Positions 16,549-24,236 of a DNA stretch of 41,751 bases are shown piece by piece. The notes beneath the pieces were generated by a model. It was not told the origin of the DNA and did not search any database. It saw only the letters and a list, made by a program, of their open reading frames with translations. The stretch comes from Candidatus Brockarchaeota archaeon (lineage in GTDB: Archaea > Thermoproteota > EX4484-205 > JAAOZP01): the NCBI GenBank assembly GCA_017601395.1, contig JAFNIQ010000011.1, positions 1 to 41,751 on the forward strand. Reading direction: 5' to 3'. Both the position numbers and the translations under genes were made by a program. The first letter of the stretch is position 1. The number at the start of each line of letters is the position of its first letter.

Positions 16549-16949
16549 CTGACCACCGTTTATTATAGCAATCCTGTCGCAAAGCTCACCAGCCTCCTCC
16601 ACGTTATGCGTTGTCAGAAGGACTGTAACCCCATTCTTCTTGGCACTTATCACGTCGAGCCCAGACGTAGCTCGTCTAAGAGGAGTACCTTTGGCTCGCC
16701 GATTAGCGCGATAAGCATTCTGGCTTTAACAGGATCCTTATGAACATCGTAGCCCATTATCTTGGCCTCACCACTGTCAGGCCTTAGTATGCCTGTCAAA
16801 ATACGGATAGTCGTTGTCTTTCCGGCGCCGTTGGGTCCTAGGAAACCGAATATTTCTCCCCCTGTCACGTTGAAGCTAACGCCGTTCACAGCCGAGACGT
16901 TTCCAAACCTTTTATGTAGATTTAGGGCTTCTATAGCTATAGTGCTCAT
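16519..16949 (-). pseudogene. ABC exporter ATPase, deleted and frameshifted
   Basis: The first 80 residues are a normal ABC ATPase start with Walker A GPNGAGKTT. The sequence then jumps from KARM directly to LIALIGEPKVLLLDE, so the Q-loop, helical domain and signature motif (about 70 residues) are gone. One nucleotide is missing in the DEPTSGLD codons; reading in the shifted frame restores TSGLDVISAKKNGVTVLLTTHNVEEAGELCDRIAI, itself short by about ten residues, ending MVETGSPMT-stop. Three independent lesions make this a true pseudogene, not a sequencing error. It starts 4 bp after the PadR-type gene, so an exporter operon has decayed behind an intact repressor. Confidence 0.88.
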
Positions 16950-16953
16950 GGAC

Positions 16954-17358
16954 CTATTCCTCTTGCGTTTGCCTATCCCTATCCTCAGCGAGAAGGAGGT
17001 TGACTAGGTTTTTAACCCTTCTAAGGTTTTCCAAGGAGTCTCTAAGATAGTCTAACCCCTCCTCAGTAATCTTATATTTTCTTCTCGCCGGTCCTCCGCC
17101 CTCAACATCCCATGAGGAAACCAGGAAGCCAGCATGCTCCATTCTCCTCAACAGACCGTATATCAAGGCCTTCGGAGCCTCAACATTGTATTTTTCCCTT
17201 AAGGCCCTGTATATTTCCGCTCCATATATTGAGCCGTTTTTAATCAAGTTTAATATCGATAAGTGTAGGAGTCCTCTTACAGGTACTTCTCTAAGACAGA
17301 TATGCTTCTCCTCTCCGTGGCACCACTTCCCGTGAGGATGCGTCTTCCCGCCACACAT
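16954..17358 (-). CDS. PadR-family transcriptional regulator with Cys/His-rich N-terminus
   Basis: A 134-residue regulator. The PadR winged helix covers about residues 28-105 (LHLSILNLIKNGSIYGAEIYRALRE, ALIYGLLRRMEHAGFLVSSW, RRKYKITEEGLDYL), then a helix for dimerisation. PadR proteins usually repress a nearby exporter operon and lift off when a ligand binds. Here residues 1-21 carry three Cys and four His (MCGGKTHPHGKWCHGEEKHIC), an unusual extension that could bind a metal and make the protein a metal sensor. GGTGAT lies 6-8 nt before the ATG, and a palindromic TATGTTACATA sits between TATA box and start, suggesting autoregulation. Confidence 0.88.
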   Translation of the reverse strand: MCGGKTHPHGKWCHGEEKHICLREVPVRGLLHLSILNLIKNGSIYGAEIYRALREKYNVEAPKALIYGLLRRMEHAGFLVSSWDVEGGGPARRKYKITEEGLDYLRDSLENLRRVKNLVNLLLAEDRDRQTQEE

Positions 17359-17377
17359 TATACATCACCTACTTAGA

Positions 17378-17400
17378 TATGTTACATACTTATATATAAA
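17378..17400 (-). promoter_or_regulatory. padR promoter with overlapping operator palindrome
   Basis: On the minus strand TTTATATATAAG (17389-17400) is a strong TATA box. Immediately downstream is the 11-bp palindrome TATGT-T-ACATA (17378-17388), which contains the ATGT/ACAT half-sites known for PadR proteins, placed between TATA and the expected start near 17370. A bound repressor would block the polymerase. Confidence 0.68.
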
Positions 17401-17532
17401 GGTTACTCTTCCCCTGGCAGCAACAATTTTTGGCTCAGTTTAACTATGTACTGGCATGCAATGGTAAAATAGAAAGAAAGGGGGTGCCTATTTTTTTCTA
17501 AAAAATGGCTTCAGCGTCTGTTTCTCGAGGAA

Positions 17533-18546
17533 TCATCTTCCCTCCCCTTCGTGAAATGGCTCCGCGTTTTCTTTAACGTAGTCCACCACCTCCTCCACAC
17601 GTGCAAACGCTAGTGAAACATATGTGTCTGCAGAACCATAGTAGAGGGCGATTCTGCCGCTTTCAGCATCAGTTAAAGCTGCACATGGAAACACTACGTT
17701 TGGAACAAAGCCGACTGTCTCATACTCCTTCTCCGGCGTTAACAGGTAGTCCCTACACCTGTAAAGAACCTTAGAGGGATTGTTAAGGTCTAGTATTGCT
17801 GCACCACAACTGTAAACATAACCATTGCACGTCAGGACCACCCCATGGTAGAAAAGGAGCCATCCTTCTGTTGTTTCGATTGGTACTGGGCCTGCTCCGA
17901 TTTTAAGCCCCTGCCACCAGCCTGTTCCCCCTCTTCCCATGACTCTCCTATGCTTGCCCCAGTGAATCATGTCAGGGCTCTCACTCAGGAAAATGTCTCC
18001 AAAAGGGGTGTGGCCAGCATCACTAGGTCTTGAAAGCATAACGTATTTCCCATTGATCATCCTCGGGAAGAGGACGCCATTTCTATTGAATGGGAGGAAA
18101 GCGTTTTCAAGCCTTATGAACTCTTTAAAATCCTTGGTCACACCTACTCCTACGGATGGGCCGTAAAAGTCCGTGCACCAAGTTATGTAGTAAGTGTCTT
18201 CTATCTTAACAACCCTAGGGTCGTATGCGTAGTTAGGCTGGTATATTCTTCCCTCACTATCCCTCCACGTGATCACCTCGTCTTCAATATCCCAAGAGAT
18301 GCCGTCGTCGCTCCAACCAACGTGAAGCCTAGCCTTACCATCCTTATGGTCCGCCCTGAAAACCCCTGCGAACCCTCCTTTGAAAGGCACTATGGCGCTG
18401 TTGAACACTCTGGCAGTGCTCCTAGTGGGGTTCCACTTGGTCAGAGGGTTCTTATCGTACCTCCAGACAACTCCCTCATAGCCTTCAGGCTTATCCTGCC
18501 AAGGGATGTTACTAAGGCTTTCTCCAATAATCCTTGCTCCACCCAT
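17533..18546 (-). CDS. GH130 beta-mannoside phosphorylase family protein
   Basis: A 337-residue five-bladed propeller of glycoside hydrolase family 130, whose members split beta-mannosides with phosphate to give mannose 1-phosphate (some are hydrolases). Family marks are the RADHKDGKARLHVGWSDDG blade, YDPRVVKIEDTYYI with the likely catalytic Asp near residue 106, RNGVLFPRMINGKYVMLSRP, the SESPDMIHWG blade and GAGPVPIETTEGWLLFYHG. No signal peptide, so cytoplasmic; phosphorolysis saves ATP inside the cell. The ATG has GGTGG 8 nt upstream and TATA TTTTATAAC 38 nt upstream. A GH1 glycosidase and sugar-type dehydrogenases nearby fit with oligosaccharide use. Exact linkage cannot be told. Confidence 0.9.
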   Translation of the reverse strand: MGGARIIGESLSNIPWQDKPEGYEGVVWRYDKNPLTKWNPTRSTARVFNSAIVPFKGGFAGVFRADHKDGKARLHVGWSDDGISWDIEDEVITWRDSEGRIYQPNYAYDPRVVKIEDTYYITWCTDFYGPSVGVGVTKDFKEFIRLENAFLPFNRNGVLFPRMINGKYVMLSRPSDAGHTPFGDIFLSESPDMIHWGKHRRVMGRGGTGWWQGLKIGAGPVPIETTEGWLLFYHGVVLTCNGYVYSCGAAILDLNNPSKVLYRCRDYLLTPEKEYETVGFVPNVVFPCAALTDAESGRIALYYGSADTYVSLAFARVEEVVDYVKENAEPFHEGEGR

Positions 18547-18660
18547 TCCTTAAACCACCGTTTTTTCAACGCGTGTAAAGTTATAAAACTTGGCTTGCGA
18601 AAGCTTTGGCTAACGGGGTTCAAGAGCTGGAATCGTTAATCCTGTAAGCCCAAGTAATCA

Positions 18661-19041
18661 TCATTTCTTCTTGAAGAAGAGCCAAGCGTTTTCCCCGGCT
18701 TTCTCAAACCTCATCAGGATGAAGCGTCCCCTAAGACGCTTTCCCCGTATTTCAACCTCTATGCTTCTATCTGTCCTCTTAACGAGGTCATAGTCGCCGT
18801 AATCCCATTTTTCAACCCTGCCCGAGCCATATTGGCCTTCAGGTATGACTCCCTCAAACTCGGAATATTCTATGGGATGATCCTCAACCTGTATCGCTAG
18901 TCTTTTCACACCGGGCTTGTCCTCCGGCTCCTTGGGTATGGCCCAGCTTTTCAGAACACCGTCCATTTCAAGCCTTAGGTCATAATGGAGGTGAGTAGCA
19001 GCATGCTTTTGAACAACATAAATCAGTTTCCTACGGCTCAT
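18661..19041 (-). CDS. Stand-alone LigD-type 3'-phosphoesterase
   Basis: A 126-residue single-domain protein matching the phosphoesterase (PE) module of bacterial LigD. In bacteria this module trims 3'-phosphates and ribonucleotides from DNA ends during non-homologous end joining. Marks are [30 protein letters not shown] (metal-binding His and Asp), [13 protein letters not shown], and [11 protein letters not shown]. Archaea are known to have free-standing versions. No Ku, polymerase or ligase gene is in the window. It lies 21 bp after the GH1 gene in the same direction, so it may ride on that transcript even though the functions look unrelated. Confidence 0.92.
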   Translation of the reverse strand: MSRRKLIYVVQKHAATHLHYDLRLEMDGVLKSWAIPKEPEDKPGVKRLAIQVEDHPIEYSEFEGVIPEGQYGSGRVEKWDYGDYDLVKRTDRSIEVEIRGKRLRGRFILMRFEKAGENAWLFFKKK

Positions 19042-19062
19042 TTCCCAGACCTGGAGAAACCA

Positions 19063-20598
19063 TCATATGCTGCCCGCCGTCCTGTTCTGAATGATCCTTC
19101 GAAGGGTTTCCACACTGCTTTTCCGAGGAGTCCTTTTCTTAGTGTTCAGGTCGACACTGTAGAGTCCAAACCTCATGCTGAACCCATGCGCCCATTCGTA
19201 GTTGTCAGTCAAAGCCCAGTGGAAATATCCTCTTAAGTCGAGGCTTTTCTTACTAACGATCTCCTCGAGAACCCGCAGGTGTTCAACAATATACCTGGGC
19301 CTAAGCGTGTCTTCAGAGTCGGCGACACCGTTTTCAGTGATGAACATGGGTATACCGTATTTAGACATTTCGAACAGCGTCTCTGCAAGCCCCTCCGGGT
19401 AAAGCTCCCAGCCGAAATCCGACGTGGGCCTACCGTCAAGAGAAACATCTTTAGCCTTGCAGGTTAAGCCGTAGCCCTCCATAATCTCCGGAATCCCCTG
19501 GATGCCCATGAATAACTTTGCAAGAAGAGATTTTCTCCCCTTCACAACCATCCGCGTGTAATAGTTTACTCCAAGCCAGTCCAGCTTCCCCTCAAGATGT
19601 TTTTCAAACTCTTCACCTTCCCTAACCATGTTGAGATTCGTATCGACCCATCCTGATGAGACTGCCTGTATGAACAGGTTGTTGTGAACATGCCTCAGGA
19701 AACGTGAAGCATGCGAATCCTCCTCTCTGGAAGGGTCTAGCGGCATCACTGGAATGACGTGTTGAATAACGCCTATCGATGCTGGAAGTGGACTGTCTGG
19801 ATCAGCCCGTTGCCCGTCAAACTTCTTCAAGGCTTCGAAGGCTCTTGCATGTGCAACAATCATGTTCACCAGGACGCGTTTAAAATTTTTTAAAGCGTTT
19901 AAAGCGTTTGCTCTAACGCTCGGCGGGAACCCGCTTCCAACCATGAAATAACCCGTCTCCGCAACGATATTCGGCTCGTTGAAAGTAGCCCACATGTCAA
20001 CCCTTCCTCCAAGCCTCCAGGCTAAAAACGCAGCGTACTTAGAAAACTCTACGATCGTCTCCTGATCGTACCAGCCTCTAGGCCCCTTTCTAAACCCTGA
20101 GTCCCTCACGGCAATCGGGTCGTGAACCCAGATTGGAAGAGTGAAGTGGTTTAAACATACTATCACCTTAAACCCTTTCTCCCTAAGATTGTCAATAATC
20201 CTCTCGTAACGATTTAAAGCATCCACACTAGCCAGGTTTTCAAGCTTCTCCAGAGCCTTATCATCGATGTCGATTCTAACTATCCTCCCCTGCTTAGTCT
20301 CCACGTCAACCTTGACTTCAAAAGTATTCTTAGGGAATATCCTGCTCCACTCCACTCCAAGCCTGTAAGCGTTCATGCCCAGTCTCTTAGCCAGCTCATG
20401 GTCAGAGTCGTAAAGCTCCCAGTAGTTTACTCCGTTCTCGGGAAGATCGCCGCTAACAATCTTGCTTCTCACGTTTACTGGATCGTGAACCCATTTAAAC
20501 CAGTCAGTATTCGGGTCCACGTTTTCGCCGAGAGGGTCGCCCATTTCAAACTGGAAGCCTGCTTCTGAAACCCCCCAGAGAAAATCCTCTGGAAACAT
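19063..20598 (-). CDS. GH1 beta-glycosidase, LacS-like
   Basis: A retaining beta-glycosidase of family 1 (511 residues from the ATG at 20598) cutting beta-glucosides, galactosides or mannosides in the cytoplasm. The start FPEDFLWGVSEAGFQFEMG matches archaeal LacS-type enzymes. The acid/base is Glu208 in TFNEPN, the nucleophile about Glu422 in FITENG, and the RGYFHWALTDNYEWAHGF segment binds substrate. I reject the track's TTG at 20607 because TATA AAGTTTATAT (20621-20630) is centred 26 nt before the ATG, so the mRNA should start at the ATG itself. About 20 residues longer than LacS, mostly near 105-120. It may act with the GH130 enzyme. Confidence 0.93.
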   Translation of the reverse strand: MFPEDFLWGVSEAGFQFEMGDPLGENVDPNTDWFKWVHDPVNVRSKIVSGDLPENGVNYWELYDSDHELAKRLGMNAYRLGVEWSRIFPKNTFEVKVDVETKQGRIVRIDIDDKALEKLENLASVDALNRYERIIDNLREKGFKVIVCLNHFTLPIWVHDPIAVRDSGFRKGPRGWYDQETIVEFSKYAAFLAWRLGGRVDMWATFNEPNIVAETGYFMVGSGFPPSVRANALNALKNFKRVLVNMIVAHARAFEALKKFDGQRADPDSPLPASIGVIQHVIPVMPLDPSREEDSHASRFLRHVHNNLFIQAVSSGWVDTNLNMVREGEEFEKHLEGKLDWLGVNYYTRMVVKGRKSLLAKLFMGIQGIPEIMEGYGLTCKAKDVSLDGRPTSDFGWELYPEGLAETLFEMSKYGIPMFITENGVADSEDTLRPRYIVEHLRVLEEIVSKKSLDLRGYFHWALTDNYEWAHGFSMRFGLYSVDLNTKKRTPRKSSVETLRRIIQNRTAGSI

Positions 20599-20659
20599 GA
20601 GCAGCAATAACCCTGTGGAAATATAAACTTTAGAGGTTTAAAAGTTCCTAGCGGTAGGG

Positions 20660-21487
20660 TTAACGCCTGGCTTGAACAATAAACTTGCAGGCGGGATCCC
20701 CCTTAGCGATGCACTCCGCCTCCACTACGCTTACGCTTTCGTTCAAAACGTGTTTAAAAACCCCTGCTAAATATCCTCTGAAGAACTGGCTGAAGGCCTC
20801 CCCCTTCTTCCCTTTGAAAGGCAGGCATTCGAACAATTCTCTGACTATCAGTGTCGCTCCATCGCTGTTGAACTCAGCCACTTCAGCCATACACCATCCT
20901 TTAGCAGTTCTCTCCGCCAGTATCAGCTTTAAAGCTTCCAGCTTATTCATGGAATGCTTGTTCAAAACGCTCATCGCCTTGTCCTCCCCAGCTGACACCC
21001 CCATCTGGTATAGCACGACAGCCGCCCCGGTTCCAAACTTCTCGTAAAGACTTTCAACAATTCTTCCAAAGGTTTCAACTCTGAACGTGAAGCTTCTCTC
21101 GCCGGAAACAAGGAGTGGGAAGTGTAAGCTATCTATCATCAGCTCGTTAAACTTTTCATCAGAAACATTAACCTCTAAGACTCCTTCAATGCTCTCCAGA
21201 TCCGTGGCGATATCCTTTGCCTGCGCATCACTTTTTGAAATATCTATGAAAGCACCTATGAGAGCAGTGTCATCCTCCCTGCTTACCGTGTGGAAGCCGG
21301 AGAAAAGCCCAACCCTTCTTTCATAAAGAGTCCTAACAACCTTTATGAAAACTCCCGGCATTCTTCTCATCTTTACAGAGATCTCGATGAGTTTAGCATC
21401 AGGATGCTGCTCAGCACATAAAACTTCCTTAGGGTTAAGCTTCTCGCTCTTTCCACCGCCTAGTTTTTTAACAGGCTTCTCCTCCAT
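20660..21487 (-). CDS. V4R-domain protein with ACT-like N-terminal domain
   Basis: Two parts are visible. Residues 25-105 resemble an ACT-like ligand-binding domain (KLIEISVKMRRMPGVFIKVVRTLYERRVGL, then SIEGVLEVNV). Residues 125-275 are a 4-vinyl reductase (V4R) domain: LYEKFGTGAAVVLYQMGVSAGED and the characteristic VEAECIAKGDPACKFIVQ at the end, whose cysteines may bind a metal. V4R domains bind small hydrophobic ligands and often sit in sensors. Together this suggests a cytoplasmic sensor or adaptor rather than an enzyme. TATA GTTTATAT (21515-21522) points to the ATG at 21487 (275 residues), not the TTG at 21499. A phased GTTTA array lies upstream. Confidence 0.82.
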   Translation of the reverse strand: MEEKPVKKLGGGKSEKLNPKEVLCAEQHPDAKLIEISVKMRRMPGVFIKVVRTLYERRVGLFSGFHTVSREDDTALIGAFIDISKSDAQAKDIATDLESIEGVLEVNVSDEKFNELMIDSLHFPLLVSGERSFTFRVETFGRIVESLYEKFGTGAAVVLYQMGVSAGEDKAMSVLNKHSMNKLEALKLILAERTAKGWCMAEVAEFNSDGATLIVRELFECLPFKGKKGEAFSQFFRGYLAGVFKHVLNESVSVVEAECIAKGDPACKFIVQARR

Positions 21488-21580
21488 GTTCCCCGTCAAA
21501 GCATCATTTTAACCATATAAACTTTCTTTTCAATCCTGGTAAAACAATTCCATGGGCTTTAGAATCGCGCTCTTTTTAAA

Positions 21581-21615
21581 GTTTAGCATGGTTTAAATAC
21601 GTTTAAAACAGTTTA
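21581..21615 (+). promoter_or_regulatory. Four GTTTA boxes at exact 10-bp spacing between divergent genes
   Basis: GTTTA begins at 21581, 21591, 21601 and 21611, with no drift in spacing. It lies between the divergent V4R gene (TATA at 21515-21522) and aldo/keto reductase gene (TATA TTTAATAA at 21639-21646), closer to the latter by 24 bp. The layout matches the array at 10446-10480, so one regulator may serve both places. Confidence 0.7.
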
Positions 21616-21678
21616 TAACACATATTGTTCGTAAAATCTTTAATAAGGCTAGTGTTTTTTTAAAAAATGTGATGCCTA

Positions 21679-22617
21679 TTGGAGTATGTTGAGTTGGGTA
21701 GAAGCGGTTTAAAGGTCTCCGTAATAGGCTTTGGCGCTTGGCAGGCCAGTGGGAAAGCTTGGGGTGCTGATGTTGAGGACGATCAAATAGTGAAGGCGAT
21801 AGTCAGGGCTAACGAACTAGGGGTTAACCTTATAGATACTGCTGAAGCATACGGCGGGGGGCATTCTGAGGAGGTTGTTGCCAGAGCGATAAGGGAGGTT
21901 GGAAGGGAGAACCTTGTCATCGCCACGAAGGTTCACGGCGGGCACTTGAGGTACGACGATGTTTTGAAGGCTGCTGAACAAAGTTTAAGGAGGCTCGGAG
22001 TAAGAGAGATAGACCTCTACCAGGTTCACTGGCCAGACCCGTGGGAGCAGGTTCCGCTGAAGCACACTATGCGCGCCATGGAGAGGCTTTACAAGGAGGG
22101 TAAGATAAGAGCCATCGGTGTTAGCAATTTCGCCGTCAGAGACCTGGAGGAGGCGAGGAGACACCTGTCTGAAGCAAGCATCGTTTCAAACCAGGTTAGG
22201 TATAACATGCTGCAAAGGGAGATTGAGGAGGAGGTTCTGCCCTACTGCAGGAGGGAGAACATAACGGTGATCGCGTACAGTCCTCTGGCTCAGGGAGCGT
22301 TAACCGGGAAGTATGGTTTAAGCAATAAGCCTTCAGACAATATTAGAAGGGGGAACAAGCTTTTCACGGATGAAAACCTTGCTGAGATAACTCGTCTCTT
22401 GAAAGTCTTGGAGAAGATCGCTAGGGAAAGGAGCAAGACTATTGCTCAGGTTGCTATGAACTGGCTCCTGAGGGAGGGGAATGTCGTGCCGATACCTGGG
22501 GCGAAGAACCCTGCGCAGGCAGAGGAGAACGCAGGCACAGCAGGCTGGAGGCTGAGCGGGCAGGAGCTCATGGAGATAGAGAGCGTTCTCAAAACATTGT
22601 CGTTAGACTTCTTCTGA
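21679..22617 (+). CDS. Aldo/keto reductase
   Basis: A 312-residue (beta/alpha)8 NADPH-dependent oxidoreductase. The catalytic set is present: Asp in NLIDTAEAYGGG with the Tyr five residues on, Lys in VIATKVHGG, and His in YQVHWPD. NADPH-binding segments VVPIPGAKNPAQAEEN and IGVSNF are clear. The start is TTG, the only in-frame start, with TGTGATG 7 nt upstream and TTTAATAA as TATA box. Sequence features are of the broad sugar/xenobiotic subgroup, so the natural substrate, perhaps a sugar aldehyde, is open. A phased GTTTA array lies upstream. Confidence 0.93.
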   Translation: MEYVELGRSGLKVSVIGFGAWQASGKAWGADVEDDQIVKAIVRANELGVNLIDTAEAYGGGHSEEVVARAIREVGRENLVIATKVHGGHLRYDDVLKAAEQSLRRLGVREIDLYQVHWPDPWEQVPLKHTMRAMERLYKEGKIRAIGVSNFAVRDLEEARRHLSEASIVSNQVRYNMLQREIEEEVLPYCRRENITVIAYSPLAQGALTGKYGLSNKPSDNIRRGNKLFTDENLAEITRLLKVLEKIARERSKTIAQVAMNWLLREGNVVPIPGAKNPAQAEENAGTAGWRLSGQELMEIESVLKTLSLDFF

Positions 22618-22680
22618 TTACCCTGAAATGGTGGCGAGAAGCGGGCGATTCGTAAAAGCCTGAAAATCTGTCTAGGCGAC

Positions 22681-23913
22681 TCAATTGCTCTTAATCCTTT
22701 TAGAAGAAGGCTTCTCATCCATCCTGATGAAGAACAACCCTGAAGCAAACCTTCCGGCTGCTGAAATGAAATAGCCTATTTGAAGGCTTAAACGTCTACC
22801 GATATGGAGGCTAATGAACTCGTCAACGTTCCCTCCAACAGCCGAGCCCGCGAAATGCGATATTCCAGTTATCATGTTGTATATGGAAGTCAGCTCGCCA
22901 ACACGGTCTTCAGGAATAACGTCTAGAATATACGGGAGGATTGTCGCATTGCCCACGGACAACATAATGCCGAGGTAAACGCTGAGGATGGCAAGGTGGA
23001 GAAAGCCTTGGGCGAAACAGTATGCTAATGGCACTGCGGTGAGCGAAACGTAATATAGAACTATTAGGGGCTTTTTGCCCTTTACGGCGGCCAAACGTCC
23101 CATGAAGGGTTGAGCAATCAGCGTGGCGATGGTTTGAATCACTGAGATGGCTCCGACTTCAGTCATGCTTAGGTTAAGGATTGACGCGGTAGTGATGGTG
23201 AAAAGGGGCCAAGCGTAAGACATGAAGAAACCCTGGAGTGCCGACATTTTTAGGAAGAACTTGAAATCGCTGCTCTCGTTTATTAAACCAGGTATGTCGG
23301 ATATTTTGAATACTGACATGATGCTTTTGAAGCTGGTTTCACGAATCCTGTCCTCCCTTATCATTAAGAGTATTAGGGACCCGGATAGGCTTACGGAGAC
23401 CGCTATCAAGGAGGGTGCTAGGAGGCTCCCCCCGGAGTAGTCTATAAGCCATCCTGAGAATGCTGTTGCAACCAGGCTTCCCAGGAGGGAAGCTATGTTC
23501 ATGTTTGAAATCACTATGCTTCTCGAAGAGGGCTGTGTAGCCTCCCTTAAAAGGGCGTTCCAAGCAGGGACTGCGGCGGAGCTCAGGAAGAAGTATAGTG
23601 CGACAAGGATTAGGAATGTTTTCGGCTCAGCCGTCAAAGCCATAGGTATCCAGATTAGTGATGCTGCAATGCTTGCAACAACTATGATGCTGACTCTTCT
23701 CCCAAGCATGTCGCTGAGCCTACCCCAGGGTACTTGGAGGCTGCTTACGAAAAGGTTGTTGAAAGAATGCATCCAGCCTATTTCTCCGGGAGAAGCCCCG
23801 ATTCTAGCGGCGTAAACATAAATGAAGGGGGTTACCATGCTGTTGCTCAGAGAGCTGGCGAAAGCCCTACCGTACATCAGTCTCAGCTTCTCCCTGTTTT
23901 CATCGCCAGCCAT
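22681..23913 (-). CDS. MFS transporter
   Basis: A major facilitator superfamily permease of about 410 residues with 11-12 predicted helices. The superfamily loop 2-3 motif appears as GRLSDMLGRRV near residue 60, and the related GRLAAVKGKKP in the second half near 260. I start it at the ATG at 23913 (MAGDENREKLRLMYGRAFASS), because TTTAAAAGCC at 23938-23947 on the minus strand fits a TATA box 30 nt upstream; the track's start at 24027 adds 38 residues with no membrane-protein character. Substrate unknown; sugar-related genes on both sides make a sugar or sugar derivative conceivable. Convergent with the aldo/keto reductase. Confidence 0.87.
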   Translation of the reverse strand: MAGDENREKLRLMYGRAFASSLSNSMVTPFIYVYAARIGASPGEIGWMHSFNNLFVSSLQVPWGRLSDMLGRRVSIIVVASIAASLIWIPMALTAEPKTFLILVALYFFLSSAAVPAWNALLREATQPSSRSIVISNMNIASLLGSLVATAFSGWLIDYSGGSLLAPSLIAVSVSLSGSLILLMIREDRIRETSFKSIMSVFKISDIPGLINESSDFKFFLKMSALQGFFMSYAWPLFTITTASILNLSMTEVGAISVIQTIATLIAQPFMGRLAAVKGKKPLIVLYYVSLTAVPLAYCFAQGFLHLAILSVYLGIMLSVGNATILPYILDVIPEDRVGELTSIYNMITGISHFAGSAVGGNVDEFISLHIGRRLSLQIGYFISAAGRFASGLFFIRMDEKPSSKRIKSN

Positions 23914-24085
23914 CAGAAGCAGCGGGGATAATCCGCGGCTTTTAAACTCTACTTTTAAACATGAAGTCCATATATAGTGCATACTCGTCTCCGGTAGAAA
24001 TGCTGTGTTTTTCGGACGCTTACTCAACGTGTTGCAAGCTAACTCTAATGTGTGACGAGCATGCGTAGTGCGATATGAATATACG

Positions 24086-24166
24086 GGGCTGGCTTAATCA
24101 AGCCCTGAGGCCTATAGGATGGTCCCAAGTGGGATGAGCCGGAGCCTCTTCGCTAAGGCGGAGAGG
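24086..24166. other. Three hairpins in a row between divergent genes
   Basis: Between the MFS and Gfo/Idh genes lie GGGCT...AGCCC (24086-24105), TCCC-AAGT-GGGA (24123-24134) and a 9-bp stem CCTCTTCGC-TAAG-GCGGAGAGG (24145-24166). A plus-strand TATA-like GAATATAC is at about 24077. This could be a small structured RNA or leader. I find no tRNA arms, C/D or H/ACA boxes. Confidence 0.35.
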
Positions 24167-24236
24167 ATTTTAAAACTCTACTGTTGAAAGAGGGGTCCGT
24201 AAATCTTATTAAAAACCTCTTTCTAGCCCGGTTAAA

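Noticed and set aside
19881-19915. Phased GTTTAAA repeats
   Set aside because: They resemble the regulatory arrays but lie inside the GH1 coding sequence (NALNALKNFK) and are not evenly spaced.
23938-23965. Third GTTTA array before the MFS gene
   Set aside because: Only two GTTTAAAAG copies, 13 bp apart, one of them serving as the TATA box; it lacks the 10-bp phasing.
24086-24166. tRNA gene
   Set aside because: Hairpins are present, but there is no seven-bp acceptor stem, no GGTTCRANTCC arm and no anticodon arm in order.
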